Source of the DNA: Geminocystis herdmanii PCC 6308
GTDB taxonomy: Bacteria > Cyanobacteriota > Cyanobacteriia > Cyanobacteriales > Cyanobacteriaceae
Length of the DNA: 64,000 nucleotides
Direction of reading: 5' to 3'
NCBI RefSeq assembly: GCF_000332235.1
Contig: NZ_CM001775.1
Coordinates: 3,706,272 to 3,770,271, forward strand
A program made the position numbers and the translations under genes. Positions 8,163 through 17,441 of this stretch are shown here, one piece after another (position 1 is the first letter of the stretch; every line of letters begins with the position of its first letter). Below the pieces are notes generated by a model that saw only the letters and a list, made by a program, of their open reading frames with translations, was not told where the DNA came from and ran no database searches.

Positions 8163-8879
8163 ATGATGGGTAATTACTTTGGTTTGGTGATAGCTTTGGT
8201 AATTATTACCCTGTGGATTTTAACGGTTGTTACCTATCAGATTAACGATTTAACTAAACTTAATTATCTGGTTATTTTACTATTAATTCTATGGCAAACT
8301 TTTTTAAATACAGGATTATTTATTATTGCCCATGATGCCATGCACGATCTTATTTTCCCTTCAAATCATCAGGTTAACGATTCGATCGGACAAATTTCTT
8401 TAATATTATATGCTTTTTTAGCCTATGAAAATTTAAAAGAAAAACACTTATTACATCATCGTTTTTCGGGAACAAATCTTGATCCAGATTTCCATAATCA
8501 GGATAATTATACTTTTTTAAGTTGGTATATAGAGTTTATGACAAAGTATCTCAGTCTTAAACATCTATTGCGTTTATCCGTACTTGTGCTATCGATCGTT
8601 TATTATTGTAAAGTTACTTGGCTTCATTTATTGCTTTTTTGGGCATTACCATTAATTTTAAGTTCATTACAATTATTCTTCTTTGGTACTTTTTTACCTC
8701 ATCGTCATGGTAGCAAGGGGAAAAATGATATATCATCGATACAAAGTCTTCATTTACCTTTTTTTTGGTCATTAATTACCTGTTATCATTTTAGTTATCA
8801 TCAAGAACATCATCAATATCCTTTTGTGCCTTGGTGGCAATTACCTTTTGTTGATAGTTACATTAAATCAAAAAATTAA
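8163..8879 (+). CDS. crtW: Beta-carotene ketolase (CrtW type)
   Basis: CrtW adds 4-keto groups to beta-ionone rings, giving echinenone or canthaxanthin, the pigments OCP needs. The protein is a membrane di-iron enzyme of the fatty-acid-desaturase superfamily: the histidine boxes HDAMH, HHRFSG (HLLHHRF) and HQEHHQYP are all visible, with four hydrophobic helices. The frame is open from a TTG at 8142, but the tandem ATGs at 8163 and 8166 are the likelier starts, with GAGGGA upstream. It is divergent from ocp with about 175 bases between starts. Hydroxylases of the CrtR type share the fold but normally differ in the boxes and length. Confidence 0.9.
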   Translation: MMGNYFGLVIALVIITLWILTVVTYQINDLTKLNYLVILLLILWQTFLNTGLFIIAHDAMHDLIFPSNHQVNDSIGQISLILYAFLAYENLKEKHLLHHRFSGTNLDPDFHNQDNYTFLSWYIEFMTKYLSLKHLLRLSVLVLSIVYYCKVTWLHLLLFWALPLILSSLQLFFFGTFLPHRHGSKGKNDISSIQSLHLPFFWSLITCYHFSYHQEHHQYPFVPWWQLPFVDSYIKSKN

Positions 8880-8919
8880 CTGTTATTTACTCCTCAAAAA
8901 TAATCCTTATCACTTGTTA

Positions 8920-9229
8920 CTATATTAGCAGGGTTTTTTCAATAATTAAGTTTTCCTCACAAATAAAAGCAGAAATAACCTTTAATTTATTTTGACTTTC
9001 CTCCTGATAATCAGTCATCGGACTTTTTAAAGTTTTGCCATCAATAGCAATATAATCTTGTTTATTTTCACCGCCATAAAAAGAATAAATCATCGGGTAA
9101 AAAAAATTGAAAAAAATCCTCTTCTTCAAGCCCCATAATAACTCTTATAATGGTAGTTAGTTCATATCTTTGTCCTCTTTTTGAGCGAAAATCTTTGACA
9201 AAAAGAAAAAACTGAAATAAGATGTTCAT
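8920..9229 (-). pseudogene. ISAs1-family transposase relic, frameshifted and truncated
   Basis: Two frames together read like the beginning of an ISAs1-type transposase. The N-terminal piece starts at an ATG (9229) and has the VKDFRSKRGQRYEL element typical of the associated N-terminal domain; after a frame change the second piece contains YIAIDGKTLKS, the first DDE-type motif of the family. The remaining catalytic core is missing and the ORF ends inside the right terminal repeat. It is not functional. Confidence 0.75.
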
Positions 9230-9331
9230 AACTTATTTTAAATAAACAAAAAAATAAGATGGACATGATTGATTGTATAACCAAAAAGTCAATCTTTTTT
9301 TTAATTTTGCCCCGACTTTGAAAAAACCCTG
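8929..9331 (-). mobile_element. Internally deleted IS element (ISAs1-like) with 14-bp terminal inverted repeats
   Basis: CAGGGTTTTTTCAA at 8929-8942 and its exact reverse complement at 9318-9331 bound a 403-base segment that carries the transposase relic. No clear target duplication is seen at the borders. A third, solitary copy of the end, with about 40 bases of similarity, lies at 26374-26412. Confidence 0.75.
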
Positions 9332-9391
9332 TTTATTAAGGGGGATTTAGAGGTATCAGAAACTTTTCAAACAACTTGTTAATTAATACTC

Positions 9392-10525
9392 ATGAATTTG
9401 ATGAAAAAAACTGTTTGTATAACATTAGGAACTCGTCCTGAAGCTATTAAATTAGCACCTGTAATTAAGTGTTTTCAAGAAGCTGAAGATTTTGACACCA
9501 AAGTAATTTTAACGGGGCAACATCGAGAAATGGTTAGTCAGGTGATGAAGTTATTTAACTTGAGTGCCACTGTTGACTTAGACATCATGCAGAAACAACA
9601 GAGTTTAAGTGATATTACCTGTCGCAGTTTGCAAGGTTTAGAAAAAATCTTTACAGAGATTAAACCAGACTTGGTGATTAGTCAAGGAGATACGACAACT
9701 GCTTTTTCTGCATCTTTAGCCTCCTTCTATCAACAAATTCCCGTAGGTCATGTGGAGGCAGGACTACGAACAGATAACATTTACAATCCTTTTCCAGAGG
9801 AAGCGAATCGCCGTTTAATTTCTCAAATCACTCAATTACATTTTGCCCCTACTACTTTGGCGGTGGAAAACTTGAAAAAATCAGGGGTAACAGGAGAAAT
9901 TAACCTGACAGGAAATACTGTTATTGATGCCTTGTTATCCGTTGCACAAAAAAATCCTCGTTGTGATGTTGAAGGGTTAGACTGGGAAAAATATCGAGTT
10001 TTATTAGTGACGGTACATCGTAGGGAAAATTGGGGCGAACCTTTAAAAGACATCATCGCTGGTTTAAAGTTAATCTTGGCTCAATTTCCTGATACTGCTA
10101 TTTTATTACCTTTACATCGTAATCCCATCGTGCGTGAACCCTTACAAAAAGAATTAGGCTCTCACGATCGAGTATTTTTAACCGATCCGTTAGATTACGA
10201 GGAGTTGGTAGGTGCTATTCAACGTAGTTATTTATTGTTAACTGATTCGGGTGGATTACAAGAAGAAGCTCCCAGTTTAGGAAAACCTGTTTTAGTGTTA
10301 CGAGAAACTACGGAAAGACCCGAAGCTGTAACTGCTGGTACTGCTAAATTAATCGGAACTCGATCGAGCCAAATTTTATCATCAGCTAGTGATTTATTGG
10401 GCAATGAAGCTAATTATCAACAAATGGCAGAAGCCATTAATCCCTTTGGAGATGGTAAAGCATCGAGTCGTATTGTGGAAATTTCTAGGCAATATTGTTT
10501 TAGGAGTGAGGATAAATATTTATAA
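9392..10525 (+). CDS. wecB: UDP-N-acetylglucosamine 2-epimerase, non-hydrolysing
   Basis: The enzyme interconverts UDP-GlcNAc and UDP-ManNAc for cell-surface polysaccharides. At 377 residues it has the usual length, with the N-terminal TLGTRPEAIKLAPVI, the QGDTTT and HVEAGLRT segments, PFPEEANRR, the VHRRENWG substrate loop and the DSGGLQEEAP nucleotide-binding segment near the C-terminus. These are diagnostic of the GT-B-fold WecB/MnaA family. The frame opens with an ATG at 9392 and a second Met four codons on. It stands alone here; surface-polysaccharide export genes lie 13 kb further on. Confidence 0.95.
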   Translation: MNLMKKTVCITLGTRPEAIKLAPVIKCFQEAEDFDTKVILTGQHREMVSQVMKLFNLSATVDLDIMQKQQSLSDITCRSLQGLEKIFTEIKPDLVISQGDTTTAFSASLASFYQQIPVGHVEAGLRTDNIYNPFPEEANRRLISQITQLHFAPTTLAVENLKKSGVTGEINLTGNTVIDALLSVAQKNPRCDVEGLDWEKYRVLLVTVHRRENWGEPLKDIIAGLKLILAQFPDTAILLPLHRNPIVREPLQKELGSHDRVFLTDPLDYEELVGAIQRSYLLLTDSGGLQEEAPSLGKPVLVLRETTERPEAVTAGTAKLIGTRSSQILSSASDLLGNEANYQQMAEAINPFGDGKASSRIVEISRQYCFRSEDKYL

Positions 10526-10684
10526 ATCAAGCTCTTAATCCCCTAATTTCTCATTCCCCTAATACCTTCATCAAAATACTTTCCTCTCGACTCTAATTAA
10601 TTCCTGAGATCAGTTAAAATAATTATTAATATTTGTAACAAAAATTAAAAAATCTTTTATTTTAAAAAATTTGCTCTCAGAATT

Positions 10685-11497
10685 ATGATACAAAACCCTT
10701 TATTCAATAAAATTACTATCATCTTTGTTGTTGGTTTAATCTCTCTCTCTACATGGTTTTTCTCGCCCTACAGTAGTGCCAATGCGGTTAACAATCCTGA
10801 GTTGTTACCCTCCGAAGTTACTCCTGTGGTGGATTTAGCTAATTATTTGCCTGATTTACAAGAAGAAGCCTTAATTACAGAAATTGAGGATTTTGAGCAA
10901 CAAACAGGATGGAAATTAAGGGTTTTGACTCAGTATGAGCGATCTCCGGGGCGCGCAGTAATTAAGTTTTGGGATTTAGATGATAAAAGTGTTCTTTTAG
11001 TAGCCGATGGTAGAGGTGGAAATATACTTGCTTTTAGTGTGGGAGACAATGTTTATGATTTATTACCCCGTACTTTTTGGATTGAATTACAAAATCGTTT
11101 TGGCAATATGTATTATGTAAGAGAACATGGGGAAAATAATTCGATCGTGGAAGCGTTAACTACTGTGAAGGGTTGTTTAGCTGATGGTGGTTGTTTAGTC
11201 GTACCCGGATTACCTCAAGAACAATGGATTTTAACTTTAATTACATCTATAGTAGGAGGAGTAATTTTTGGTTTAGCTGCCCTTCCCCGCAAACCCGGAC
11301 AAGTTTTTGCTTGGCAATGGGTGTTAATTATTTCGCCTCTATGGGGAATTTTGTTTTTTGCCTTCGGCATGGGACCTGTTGTCACCCGTACTTCAGAATG
11401 GTTGCCTTTATTTCGTAATGTAATTGGTTTTGTTTTAGGTGCTTTAGTGGCTTATCTTTCACCTCTAATTAATGCTCAGGCATCTTCTGAAACCTAA
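10685..11497 (+). CDS. psb32: TPM-domain protein, Psb32/TLP18.3 type
   Basis: The protein has a secretory signal (hydrophobic residues about 10-32 ending near SANA), a TPM domain (about residues 45-170; VVDLANYLPDLQEEALITEI, RVLTQYE) that faces the lumen, and two or three C-terminal transmembrane segments after residue 180. Length 270 and order match cyanobacterial Psb32 (Synechocystis sll1390), which is linked to protection and repair of photosystem II; the plant homologue is TLP18.3. A thylakoid location follows from the family. It has no obvious operon partner. Confidence 0.85.
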   Translation: MIQNPLFNKITIIFVVGLISLSTWFFSPYSSANAVNNPELLPSEVTPVVDLANYLPDLQEEALITEIEDFEQQTGWKLRVLTQYERSPGRAVIKFWDLDDKSVLLVADGRGGNILAFSVGDNVYDLLPRTFWIELQNRFGNMYYVREHGENNSIVEALTTVKGCLADGGCLVVPGLPQEQWILTLITSIVGGVIFGLAALPRKPGQVFAWQWVLIISPLWGILFFAFGMGPVVTRTSEWLPLFRNVIGFVLGALVAYLSPLINAQASSET

Positions 11498-11631
11498 TCG
11501 GGAATTGAGAATTAGGAATTAATATACATCAACTATAATTCTTTTTATTCGATCGCAAAAGGCGACACTTGGTGATCGAAATAAAAATAAGGCTGACAAA
11601 ATTAACACAACTCGCCTTGCAATCAGAGTAA

Positions 11632-11754
11632 TTAATTGACTGCGACAATGAGAAAAAAATCAATCACTTGATTATGATATTTATCGTTTACACTATAAAA
11701 AGCGACTAATATACCAGTGTCAATTAATATTTGAGGCTCATGATTACGACTCAT
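11632..11754 (-). pseudogene. PIN-domain (VapC-like) toxin fragment with antitoxin tail
   Basis: A 40-codon frame starts with ATG at 11754 and reads ILIDTGILVAFYSVND, the first acidic motif and helix of a PIN-domain RNase toxin; it stops long before a full domain (about 130 residues). Overlapping its start, in another frame, is an antitoxin-like C-terminal tail (VEELEIIAEKLKQKYES) whose stop codon spans 11744-11746. This is the usual antitoxin-toxin overlap. Both partners are truncated, so the locus is a dead vapBC-type module. The rest of 11498-12020 holds only the repeat noted at 11916. Confidence 0.6.
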
Positions 11755-11915
11755 ATTTTTGTTTAAGTTTTTCTGCTATTATTTCCAGCTCTTCTACAGT
11801 AGTTATGATATTTTAGTAGTAAATAATCGTTAAAAGTCTTGATATATAATAGGTTTAGAATTTTAAAAATGCAGATGTTATAAATTTACAGTTTGCATTT
11901 TACCTAATACCTAAT

Positions 11916-11968
11916 ACCTGACACCTTTTTTTAGACATAATTTATCATACTCAAAGTAGAAGTGCCTA
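11916..11968. repeat. 53-bp dispersed repeat, copy 1
   Basis: Positions 11916-11968 match 25735-25787 at 51 of 53 bases, starting ACCTGACACC and ending GTAGAAG(T/A)GCCTA. A shorter relative with TTATCATAACTACTGTAGAA occurs at 16245-16270, and again in inverted orientation near 11797-11819. No coding potential is seen. Confidence 0.8.
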
Positions 11969-12020
11969 ATATATTAAGCCCCTAATATTTTTTACTCACA
12001 TCAAAAATTTGATGATTAAC

Positions 12021-13958
12021 TTAAGTTAAATAAGTATAACTACGCAAATTTTCTTCGTAGTTTTTGATTAAAAGTTGAGATTTTTCTAAATCAATTTGTT
12101 TTTCTAAGAGGGCATTTTCTGTTAAACATCTGAGTTTTTCGGTTAAGTCTTCCGCTGAATATTCGACATATTTTAAAACATCGGTAACGGTGTCTCCTTT
12201 TACTACATATTTGATTTGATAATTTTCTTCTTTATTCTGAATATGGATAACATTTATATCTCCAAATAGGTTATGCAAATTACCCATAATTTCTTGATAA
12301 GCACCTACTAAAAACATTCCTAAATAGTAGGGTTGAAAATTGGTGTTTTCCTTATTATCAATATCTTTTGCTTCTAGGGGTTTTAATGGATGTAATTCTA
12401 AGGCATTTTTGACATCTAATAAGTCAATAAATTTGTCAATTTTTCCGTCACTATCACAGGTTAAATCAGCTAAAACTCCTTTTACTGTTGGTTTTTCGTT
12501 CAATCTATGAATAGGTAAAACTGGAAATAATTGATCGATCGCCCAAGCATCAGGGGCTGACTGAAACACTGATAAATTGATATAATAAGTAGCAATCATT
12601 AAATCATTTAAGTCGTTTAAATCATCACTAACATAAGTCTCATTTTTGGTAATTTGATAGATTTTATGGCAACATCCCCAATATAATTGTTCTGCTTTAG
12701 CTCGATCGAGTAAACTTAAATAACCAAAGTTAAATAAACTAATGGCTTCATCTTTAAATTGCACCGCATCATGATACATTTCTTGATAATTTTCTTCGTC
12801 AATCGTCTCGTAAGTTTCCCATAAATTGCGGATAATTAAATGTTCTTTTTCTTCCGTAGGTTTAGGTATTTCTAAGGGAGGATTATTACTACTTACAACA
12901 TTAAAAATTAACACAGAATGATGAGAAGTAATCGCTCTACCACTTTCACTAACTAAAATGGGAGAAGGGATATTGTTTTCATCACAGGTTTCTTTAACGG
13001 CGGCGACTATATCATTGGCATAATTTTGCATATTATAGTTTTTAGAAGCGTAGAAATTGGTTTTTGAACCATCATAGTCCACAGCTAAACCACCGCCAAC
13101 GTCTAAATATTTCATTCCTGCGCCCATTTTGCTTAATTGCACATAAATTTGACTGGCTTCTCTAATGGCATCTTTAATGACGGCAATGGAGGAAATTTGT
13201 GAGCCAATATGAAAATGTAAGAGTTTTAAACAGTCTAATTTATCTTCGGATTTGAGCTTATTTACTACCGTTAAAATTTCGGGAATTGTTAAACCAAATT
13301 TGGCTTTTTCTCCTGTGGAATTACCCCAATGCCCTGAGCCTTTTGTTTGTAGTTTTGCCCTCACTCCAAGGTTTGGTTTTAGGTTTAATTTTTGGGCTAA
13401 TTTTAGTATAATATATAGTTCACTTATTTGCTCGATAACGATAATTAAATTATGCCCTAATTGTTGTGCTAAAAGGGCAGTTTCTAAGTATTCTTTATCT
13501 TTATAACCATTACAAATTAATAATCTTTGTCCATTTTTATCCACTTCTAAGGTGGCTAAAGCAATCATTAATTCTGGTTTTGAGCCGACTTCCAAGCCAA
13601 AGTTATAGGGTTTTCCATATTCTACTAATGCTTCTACTAATTGCTTATGTTGGTTACATTTGATGGGATAAACTCCCCGATAAACGTTATCATAATTATA
13701 TCGATCGATCGCCTCATTCATACAGTCATGTAACCGTTTAAGTCGATCGTCTAACATATCAGAAAAACGGATTAATAACGGTAAATGAACATCTCTTTTT
13801 TTCAAACTTTCGACTAATTCAAATAAATCAATTTTATCATCATCACCCCTAGTCGAAACCGCAATATTACCTTGTTCATTAATAGAAAAATAAGGTTCAC
13901 CCCAACCTTGAATTTGATAAAGTTTATTACTGTCTTCGATCGTCCAAAAATCAGTCAT
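12021..13958 (-). CDS. speA: Biosynthetic arginine decarboxylase
   Basis: SpeA converts arginine to agmatine, the first step of polyamine synthesis in cyanobacteria, using PLP. The 645-residue length is typical of the family. Visible landmarks are YPIKCNQ, with the lysine that forms the Schiff base near residue 100, the LHFHIGSQI element, the YLDVGGGLAVDYDGS phosphate-binding loop, and VSESGRAI. It is cytoplasmic. A second polyamine gene, speD, occurs 42 kb away in the window. The neighbouring gene sir is on the same strand but 177 bases upstream. Confidence 0.95.
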   Translation of the reverse strand: MTDFWTIEDSNKLYQIQGWGEPYFSINEQGNIAVSTRGDDDKIDLFELVESLKKRDVHLPLLIRFSDMLDDRLKRLHDCMNEAIDRYNYDNVYRGVYPIKCNQHKQLVEALVEYGKPYNFGLEVGSKPELMIALATLEVDKNGQRLLICNGYKDKEYLETALLAQQLGHNLIIVIEQISELYIILKLAQKLNLKPNLGVRAKLQTKGSGHWGNSTGEKAKFGLTIPEILTVVNKLKSEDKLDCLKLLHFHIGSQISSIAVIKDAIREASQIYVQLSKMGAGMKYLDVGGGLAVDYDGSKTNFYASKNYNMQNYANDIVAAVKETCDENNIPSPILVSESGRAITSHHSVLIFNVVSSNNPPLEIPKPTEEKEHLIIRNLWETYETIDEENYQEMYHDAVQFKDEAISLFNFGYLSLLDRAKAEQLYWGCCHKIYQITKNETYVSDDLNDLNDLMIATYYINLSVFQSAPDAWAIDQLFPVLPIHRLNEKPTVKGVLADLTCDSDGKIDKFIDLLDVKNALELHPLKPLEAKDIDNKENTNFQPYYLGMFLVGAYQEIMGNLHNLFGDINVIHIQNKEENYQIKYVVKGDTVTDVLKYVEYSAEDLTEKLRCLTENALLEKQIDLEKSQLLIKNYEENLRSYTYLT

Positions 13959-14045
13959 AGTTTAAGAAAAAGTTAAGAAAAAATAGACAAAAAATTTAAT
14001 ACTATTATTATACTCTTAAACTGTCGTTATTTTTTCACCCTCACC

Positions 14046-14063
14046 CCTCTCCCAGAGGAGAGG
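14046..14063. repeat. CCTCTCC/GGAGAGG hairpin
   Basis: A 7-bp inverted repeat with a 4-base loop lies between sir and speA. A related hairpin (CTCTCCCATTGGGAGAG) occurs near 37432. Scattered hairpins of this type are common in cyanobacteria; this copy could end sir transcription. Confidence 0.45.
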
Positions 14064-14135
14064 AGTGCAAAAATACTAATCAAAGATCAGGCTTTTAGTT
14101 CATTCGTCAATAGATTCATTACTTTCACCCATAAG

Positions 14136-16067
14136 CTACTTATGAGTAAAATAGGCTTCTAAGGCTTCGGCAACGATTTGATTCATGGCTTTTTTCTGTT
14201 GAGAAGAAGTAGTCTTCAATTTTTGATACCATTCTTCATTAACACTAACACGATGCTCATTACGCTTTTTACGGACTTTTTTGTCTTTTGAAGTCACAGT
14301 TTTTTTCTTCCCAAATTTATATTTATCAGCAAAAGTGCGCAAGGCTTCAAAGCCAACTCGATGACAAAATTGTCCAAATGTTTCGTTATTTTCTTTATTA
14401 TCACGGAAAAAGACGAATAAAGGTTCTAAAAACTTCTCTAACTCATTAACATTCAGTTTATCAACATAAACCTGTGCTAAACGAGTTTGATTTGGACATC
14501 CTCCCAACCACATTTGATAGACGTTGGGAGAGTCACCCACAAAACCTAATTCTGCCATATAAGGGCGGGCGCAACCATTAGGGCATCCTGTCATACGGAT
14601 AACGATGTTTTCTTCTTTCATGCCCAACTTACCTAATAAACTATCAATTCTTTCGAGAATACTAGGTAAAATTCTTTCAGATTCTGTGGTGGCTAATCCA
14701 CAAGTGGGAAGTGCTGGACAAGCCATAGAATAACGGGTAAGATGATTAACATTTTCGGGGTTAATTTCTACTCCATGATCCATTAAAATTTTACTAATAT
14801 CTTCTTGCCATTGGGGTTCAATTTCGTAAAGAATAATATTATGATTAGCGGTTAAGCGAGTTGGCAATTCATACTTAGCAATGACTTTTTTGAGCGCTTC
14901 TTTTAACTGAAAATTTCCTTCATTTTTGACTCGCCCATTTTCAACGGAAATACCAATAAATAGTTTACCATCTCCTTGTTCATTCCATCCTAAATAGTCC
15001 TCATATTTCCATTCGGGAAGTGGTTTAAAAGCCTCTATTTTTTTGCCGAAATATTCTTCTAATTTAGCGGTAAATTTTTCTACTCCCCAATCGTTGATTA
15101 AGTACTTCATCCGTGCGTGACGACGATTTACACGATCGCCATAATCCCGTTGAGTAGCTACAACTGCTTTCACTAAATCAAAAATATCGTCTTTTGCGAC
15201 ATAACCAATCTCATCAGCACTACGGGCAAAGGTTTCTTCTTTACGATGGGTACGCCCTAAACCCCCTCCTGCGAGGATATTAAACCCTTGTAATTTTCCT
15301 TTTTTGTCCACTATAACCACTAAACTAAGATCATGGGTATAGATGTCGATCGAATTATCAGCAGGTACAGTAACGGAACATTTAAACTTACGAGGCATAT
15401 AATGAGTACCATAGATAGGCTCTTCTGAGGCTTCAAAATTAGTACCATTGAGATTTTTTTGACGATAGGCTTTCACTTCGGGCGCTTCCTCCGCCGTAAT
15501 CGCCTTTTCTCCATCTAACCAAATTTCGTAATATGCCCCCGTTTGAGGAGTGAGTAAATCAGCGATTTTGTCTGCATATTCCCAAGCGTATTGATAATCA
15601 GGGCGATTTTTATAGGGTGCAGGAGGCGCCATCACATTGCGGTTTAAGTCACCACAAGCGCCTAAAGTCGAACCCATACTCTTCACAATACTACCGATAA
15701 CAGTCTTGAGATTCTTTTTGAGAATGCCGTGAATTTGATAACCCTGTCTGGTTGTCACCCTTAATGTCTGGTTGCCGTATTCTTCTGAGAGATTTTCAAG
15801 GGCGAGGTAGAGTTGAGGGGGAATAAAACCGCCGGGGTTGCGGGTGCGCAACATAAATTGATAGTCTTTTTCTTGTCCTTTCACTCGATTATCTCGGTTA
15901 TCCTGTTGATATGAACCGTGAAATTTGAGGATTTGAATACCATCTTCGCTAAAATGGGTGGTATCTTGTTGTAATTCTGTAGCTATTGGCTCTCTTAAAA
16001 AGTTACTACGCTCTTTTAAATTCTCGACTTTGGAGGGTTTTTTGGGTGTCGTCACACTAGCTGTCAT
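14136..16067 (-). CDS. sir: Ferredoxin-dependent assimilatory sulfite reductase
   Basis: Sir reduces sulfite to sulfide with six electrons from ferredoxin, for cysteine synthesis. The 643-residue protein has the double ferredoxin-nitrite/sulfite reductase repeats and the siroheme and [4Fe-4S] ligands C450-x5-C456 and C495-x3-C499 (CPALPTC, CPNGC). The arginines and lysines that bind sulfite are in the [10 protein letters not shown] and [10 protein letters not shown] segments. After about residue 586 there is a lysine-rich linker and a helical tail (NEEWYQKLK to EALEAYF) beyond the catalytic core. It is cytoplasmic and stands alone. Confidence 0.95.
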   Translation of the reverse strand: MTASVTTPKKPSKVENLKERSNFLREPIATELQQDTTHFSEDGIQILKFHGSYQQDNRDNRVKGQEKDYQFMLRTRNPGGFIPPQLYLALENLSEEYGNQTLRVTTRQGYQIHGILKKNLKTVIGSIVKSMGSTLGACGDLNRNVMAPPAPYKNRPDYQYAWEYADKIADLLTPQTGAYYEIWLDGEKAITAEEAPEVKAYRQKNLNGTNFEASEEPIYGTHYMPRKFKCSVTVPADNSIDIYTHDLSLVVIVDKKGKLQGFNILAGGGLGRTHRKEETFARSADEIGYVAKDDIFDLVKAVVATQRDYGDRVNRRHARMKYLINDWGVEKFTAKLEEYFGKKIEAFKPLPEWKYEDYLGWNEQGDGKLFIGISVENGRVKNEGNFQLKEALKKVIAKYELPTRLTANHNIILYEIEPQWQEDISKILMDHGVEINPENVNHLTRYSMACPALPTCGLATTESERILPSILERIDSLLGKLGMKEENIVIRMTGCPNGCARPYMAELGFVGDSPNVYQMWLGGCPNQTRLAQVYVDKLNVNELEKFLEPLFVFFRDNKENNETFGQFCHRVGFEALRTFADKYKFGKKKTVTSKDKKVRKKRNEHRVSVNEEWYQKLKTTSSQQKKAMNQIVAEALEAYFTHK

Positions 16068-16164
16068 TATTTTCTCTTGATTGAATTTTGATTCTCTCTC
16101 TATTCTACTGCGATCGCACGATTCTTGTAAATAATTTTATGGTAAAAGATGATTAAGGCAGTAG

Positions 16165-16215
16165 TTAGCTTCTGCCGTAAGAAGCCCCACGTCCGTATTT
16201 TTCGGTAAAAGAACA
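16165..16215 (+). mobile_element. Possible IS200/IS605-type right-end relic
   Basis: The segment reads GTAAGAAGCCCCACGTCC followed by an AT-rich loop. It resembles the hairpin-bearing right ends of cyanobacterial IS200/IS605 elements (AGAAGCC...GTGTGGG), with related sequences at 34524-34575 and 48163-48205. No transposase remains. The rest of the 300-base spacer 16068-16367 has a GCGATCGC word near 16110 and the short repeat at 16245 but no gene. Confidence 0.3.
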
Positions 16216-16367
16216 CACATTAAAAATTAAAATGCTCAAAATTTATCATAACTACTGTAGAAGAGCCATATTTTAAAAAGATTTTTCTTCTCATGGCATA
16301 AATTAACGAAATTAACTGGATAAATAAATAGAAATAAAAAACATCAAGTTTACTGGAGAATTAAATC

Positions 16368-16970
16368 ATGACAGAGGCAAATTTATCTCAAAAACCCATT
16401 ATCAAACCTGTAATTACATCGAGAGGAAATCTCGATGTTGAGAAAATTCAAGTAGGGGAGCATTTAGCAGAAATTCAATATTATAAAGTAGTTAAAGTTA
16501 ACCATAAAACCATTAAAGTTGTTAGTGATAAAGGAGTAGAATCAAATATTGATAAAGATTTAGTTTTAGAGATGTATTCTGCTAGTCAATATCAAATAGA
16601 AAAATATATTACTCGCACGGAAGTTAACAATATTTTAGCAACTATTGGACAACAAATATTTACCGTTAACTTTAATAAACAAGTTAAACAAGATGATATT
16701 AAAAAGAAACTATTAACTGCTATTAAAGATGAAGAAGGAAATCCTCTTACTTATGAACAAATAGAGAAAAATTTAAAGACAATTAGTAAGGACTTAAACA
16801 AAGGAGAAGAAAGAACTTTCATCGGTTATTTACTGGAAATTAATAATGAAATGGGCAGAAGTAGCGCGATCGATTTAGAAATAGAAAGAGGTCAAAATCG
16901 TTTGCGTCAAATTGATCATCGTACTATTAATTATTTAATCTTTAAAAACACTAAATATCTTGTCAAATAA
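16368..16970 (+). CDS. Unrecognised 200-residue protein
   Basis: I do not recognise this protein with certainty. It is soluble, basic and without a signal peptide. The first 65 residues look like a small beta-barrel (VGEHLAEIQYYKVVKV, TIKVVSDKG), followed by a conserved-looking TRTEVNNILATIGQQIFTV segment, a charged helical part, and a C-terminal block ending RQIDHRTINYLIFKNTKYLV. The ATG is preceded by GGAG with good spacing. The TRTE...FTV and DHRT...LIFKN blocks remind me of uncharacterised proteins in large DNA viruses and phages, which is a low-confidence recollection. It lies just upstream of the accessory island. Confidence 0.6.
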   Translation: MTEANLSQKPIIKPVITSRGNLDVEKIQVGEHLAEIQYYKVVKVNHKTIKVVSDKGVESNIDKDLVLEMYSASQYQIEKYITRTEVNNILATIGQQIFTVNFNKQVKQDDIKKKLLTAIKDEEGNPLTYEQIEKNLKTISKDLNKGEERTFIGYLLEINNEMGRSSAIDLEIERGQNRLRQIDHRTINYLIFKNTKYLVK

Positions 16971-17080
16971 ATTATTATGACCATACAAACATTAATTTCT
17001 TGATATTTTTAAATACATTTTGTCTTAACAATTTGAAATATAATATCGCATCATTTAATACACAATAAATATAAATATAA

Positions 17081-17331
17081 TTAGGGGTTGCTGAAAAAGT
17101 CTTTTGATGAGGATAGGTGTTAGGTATTAGGTGTTAGGTTTTAGGTTAAAGAATGAAAAATCAAGGTTTTGAGTCCTTTTGTAATACAAAAATATAGAAA
17201 TACTATTGAAAATAAGGTCAAAAGTGTTCACTTTTTGAATAAAAATCCTCAAAACTGAGCACTTTTTCATTAATGTATTATGTCTAAACTGTCGATTGTA
17301 ATAGCTTTCTGATTTATTCAGCAAACTCTAA
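17081..17331. mobile_element. 251-bp MITE-like element
   Basis: The ends TTAGGGGTTGCTGAAAAA (17081-17098) and TTATTCAGCAAACTCTAA (17314-17331) are inverted repeats matching at 15 of 18 positions. The interior has no transposase. The left end is repeated in inverse orientation at 22416-22487, including a 25-base identical block. TAATTA touches both ends. The element sits just upstream of a truncated ATPase, which it may have helped to truncate. The remaining bases of 16971-17080 show nothing. Confidence 0.7.
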
Positions 17332-17441
17332 TTACAAAATATAATACTAAATGAAACTAATGTCCTATAACTTTAGTAAATCAACCTTAGAGAAAGAATT
17401 AGAAGCGATTTGGGAGGATTGGGAGAAATTATTTTTGTTCA

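Noticed and set aside
17127-17324. 65-residue ORF on the minus strand
   Set aside because: It lies wholly inside the MITE-like element; the sequence shows no protein-like conservation and part of it recurs in the 22.4-kb end in a different context.
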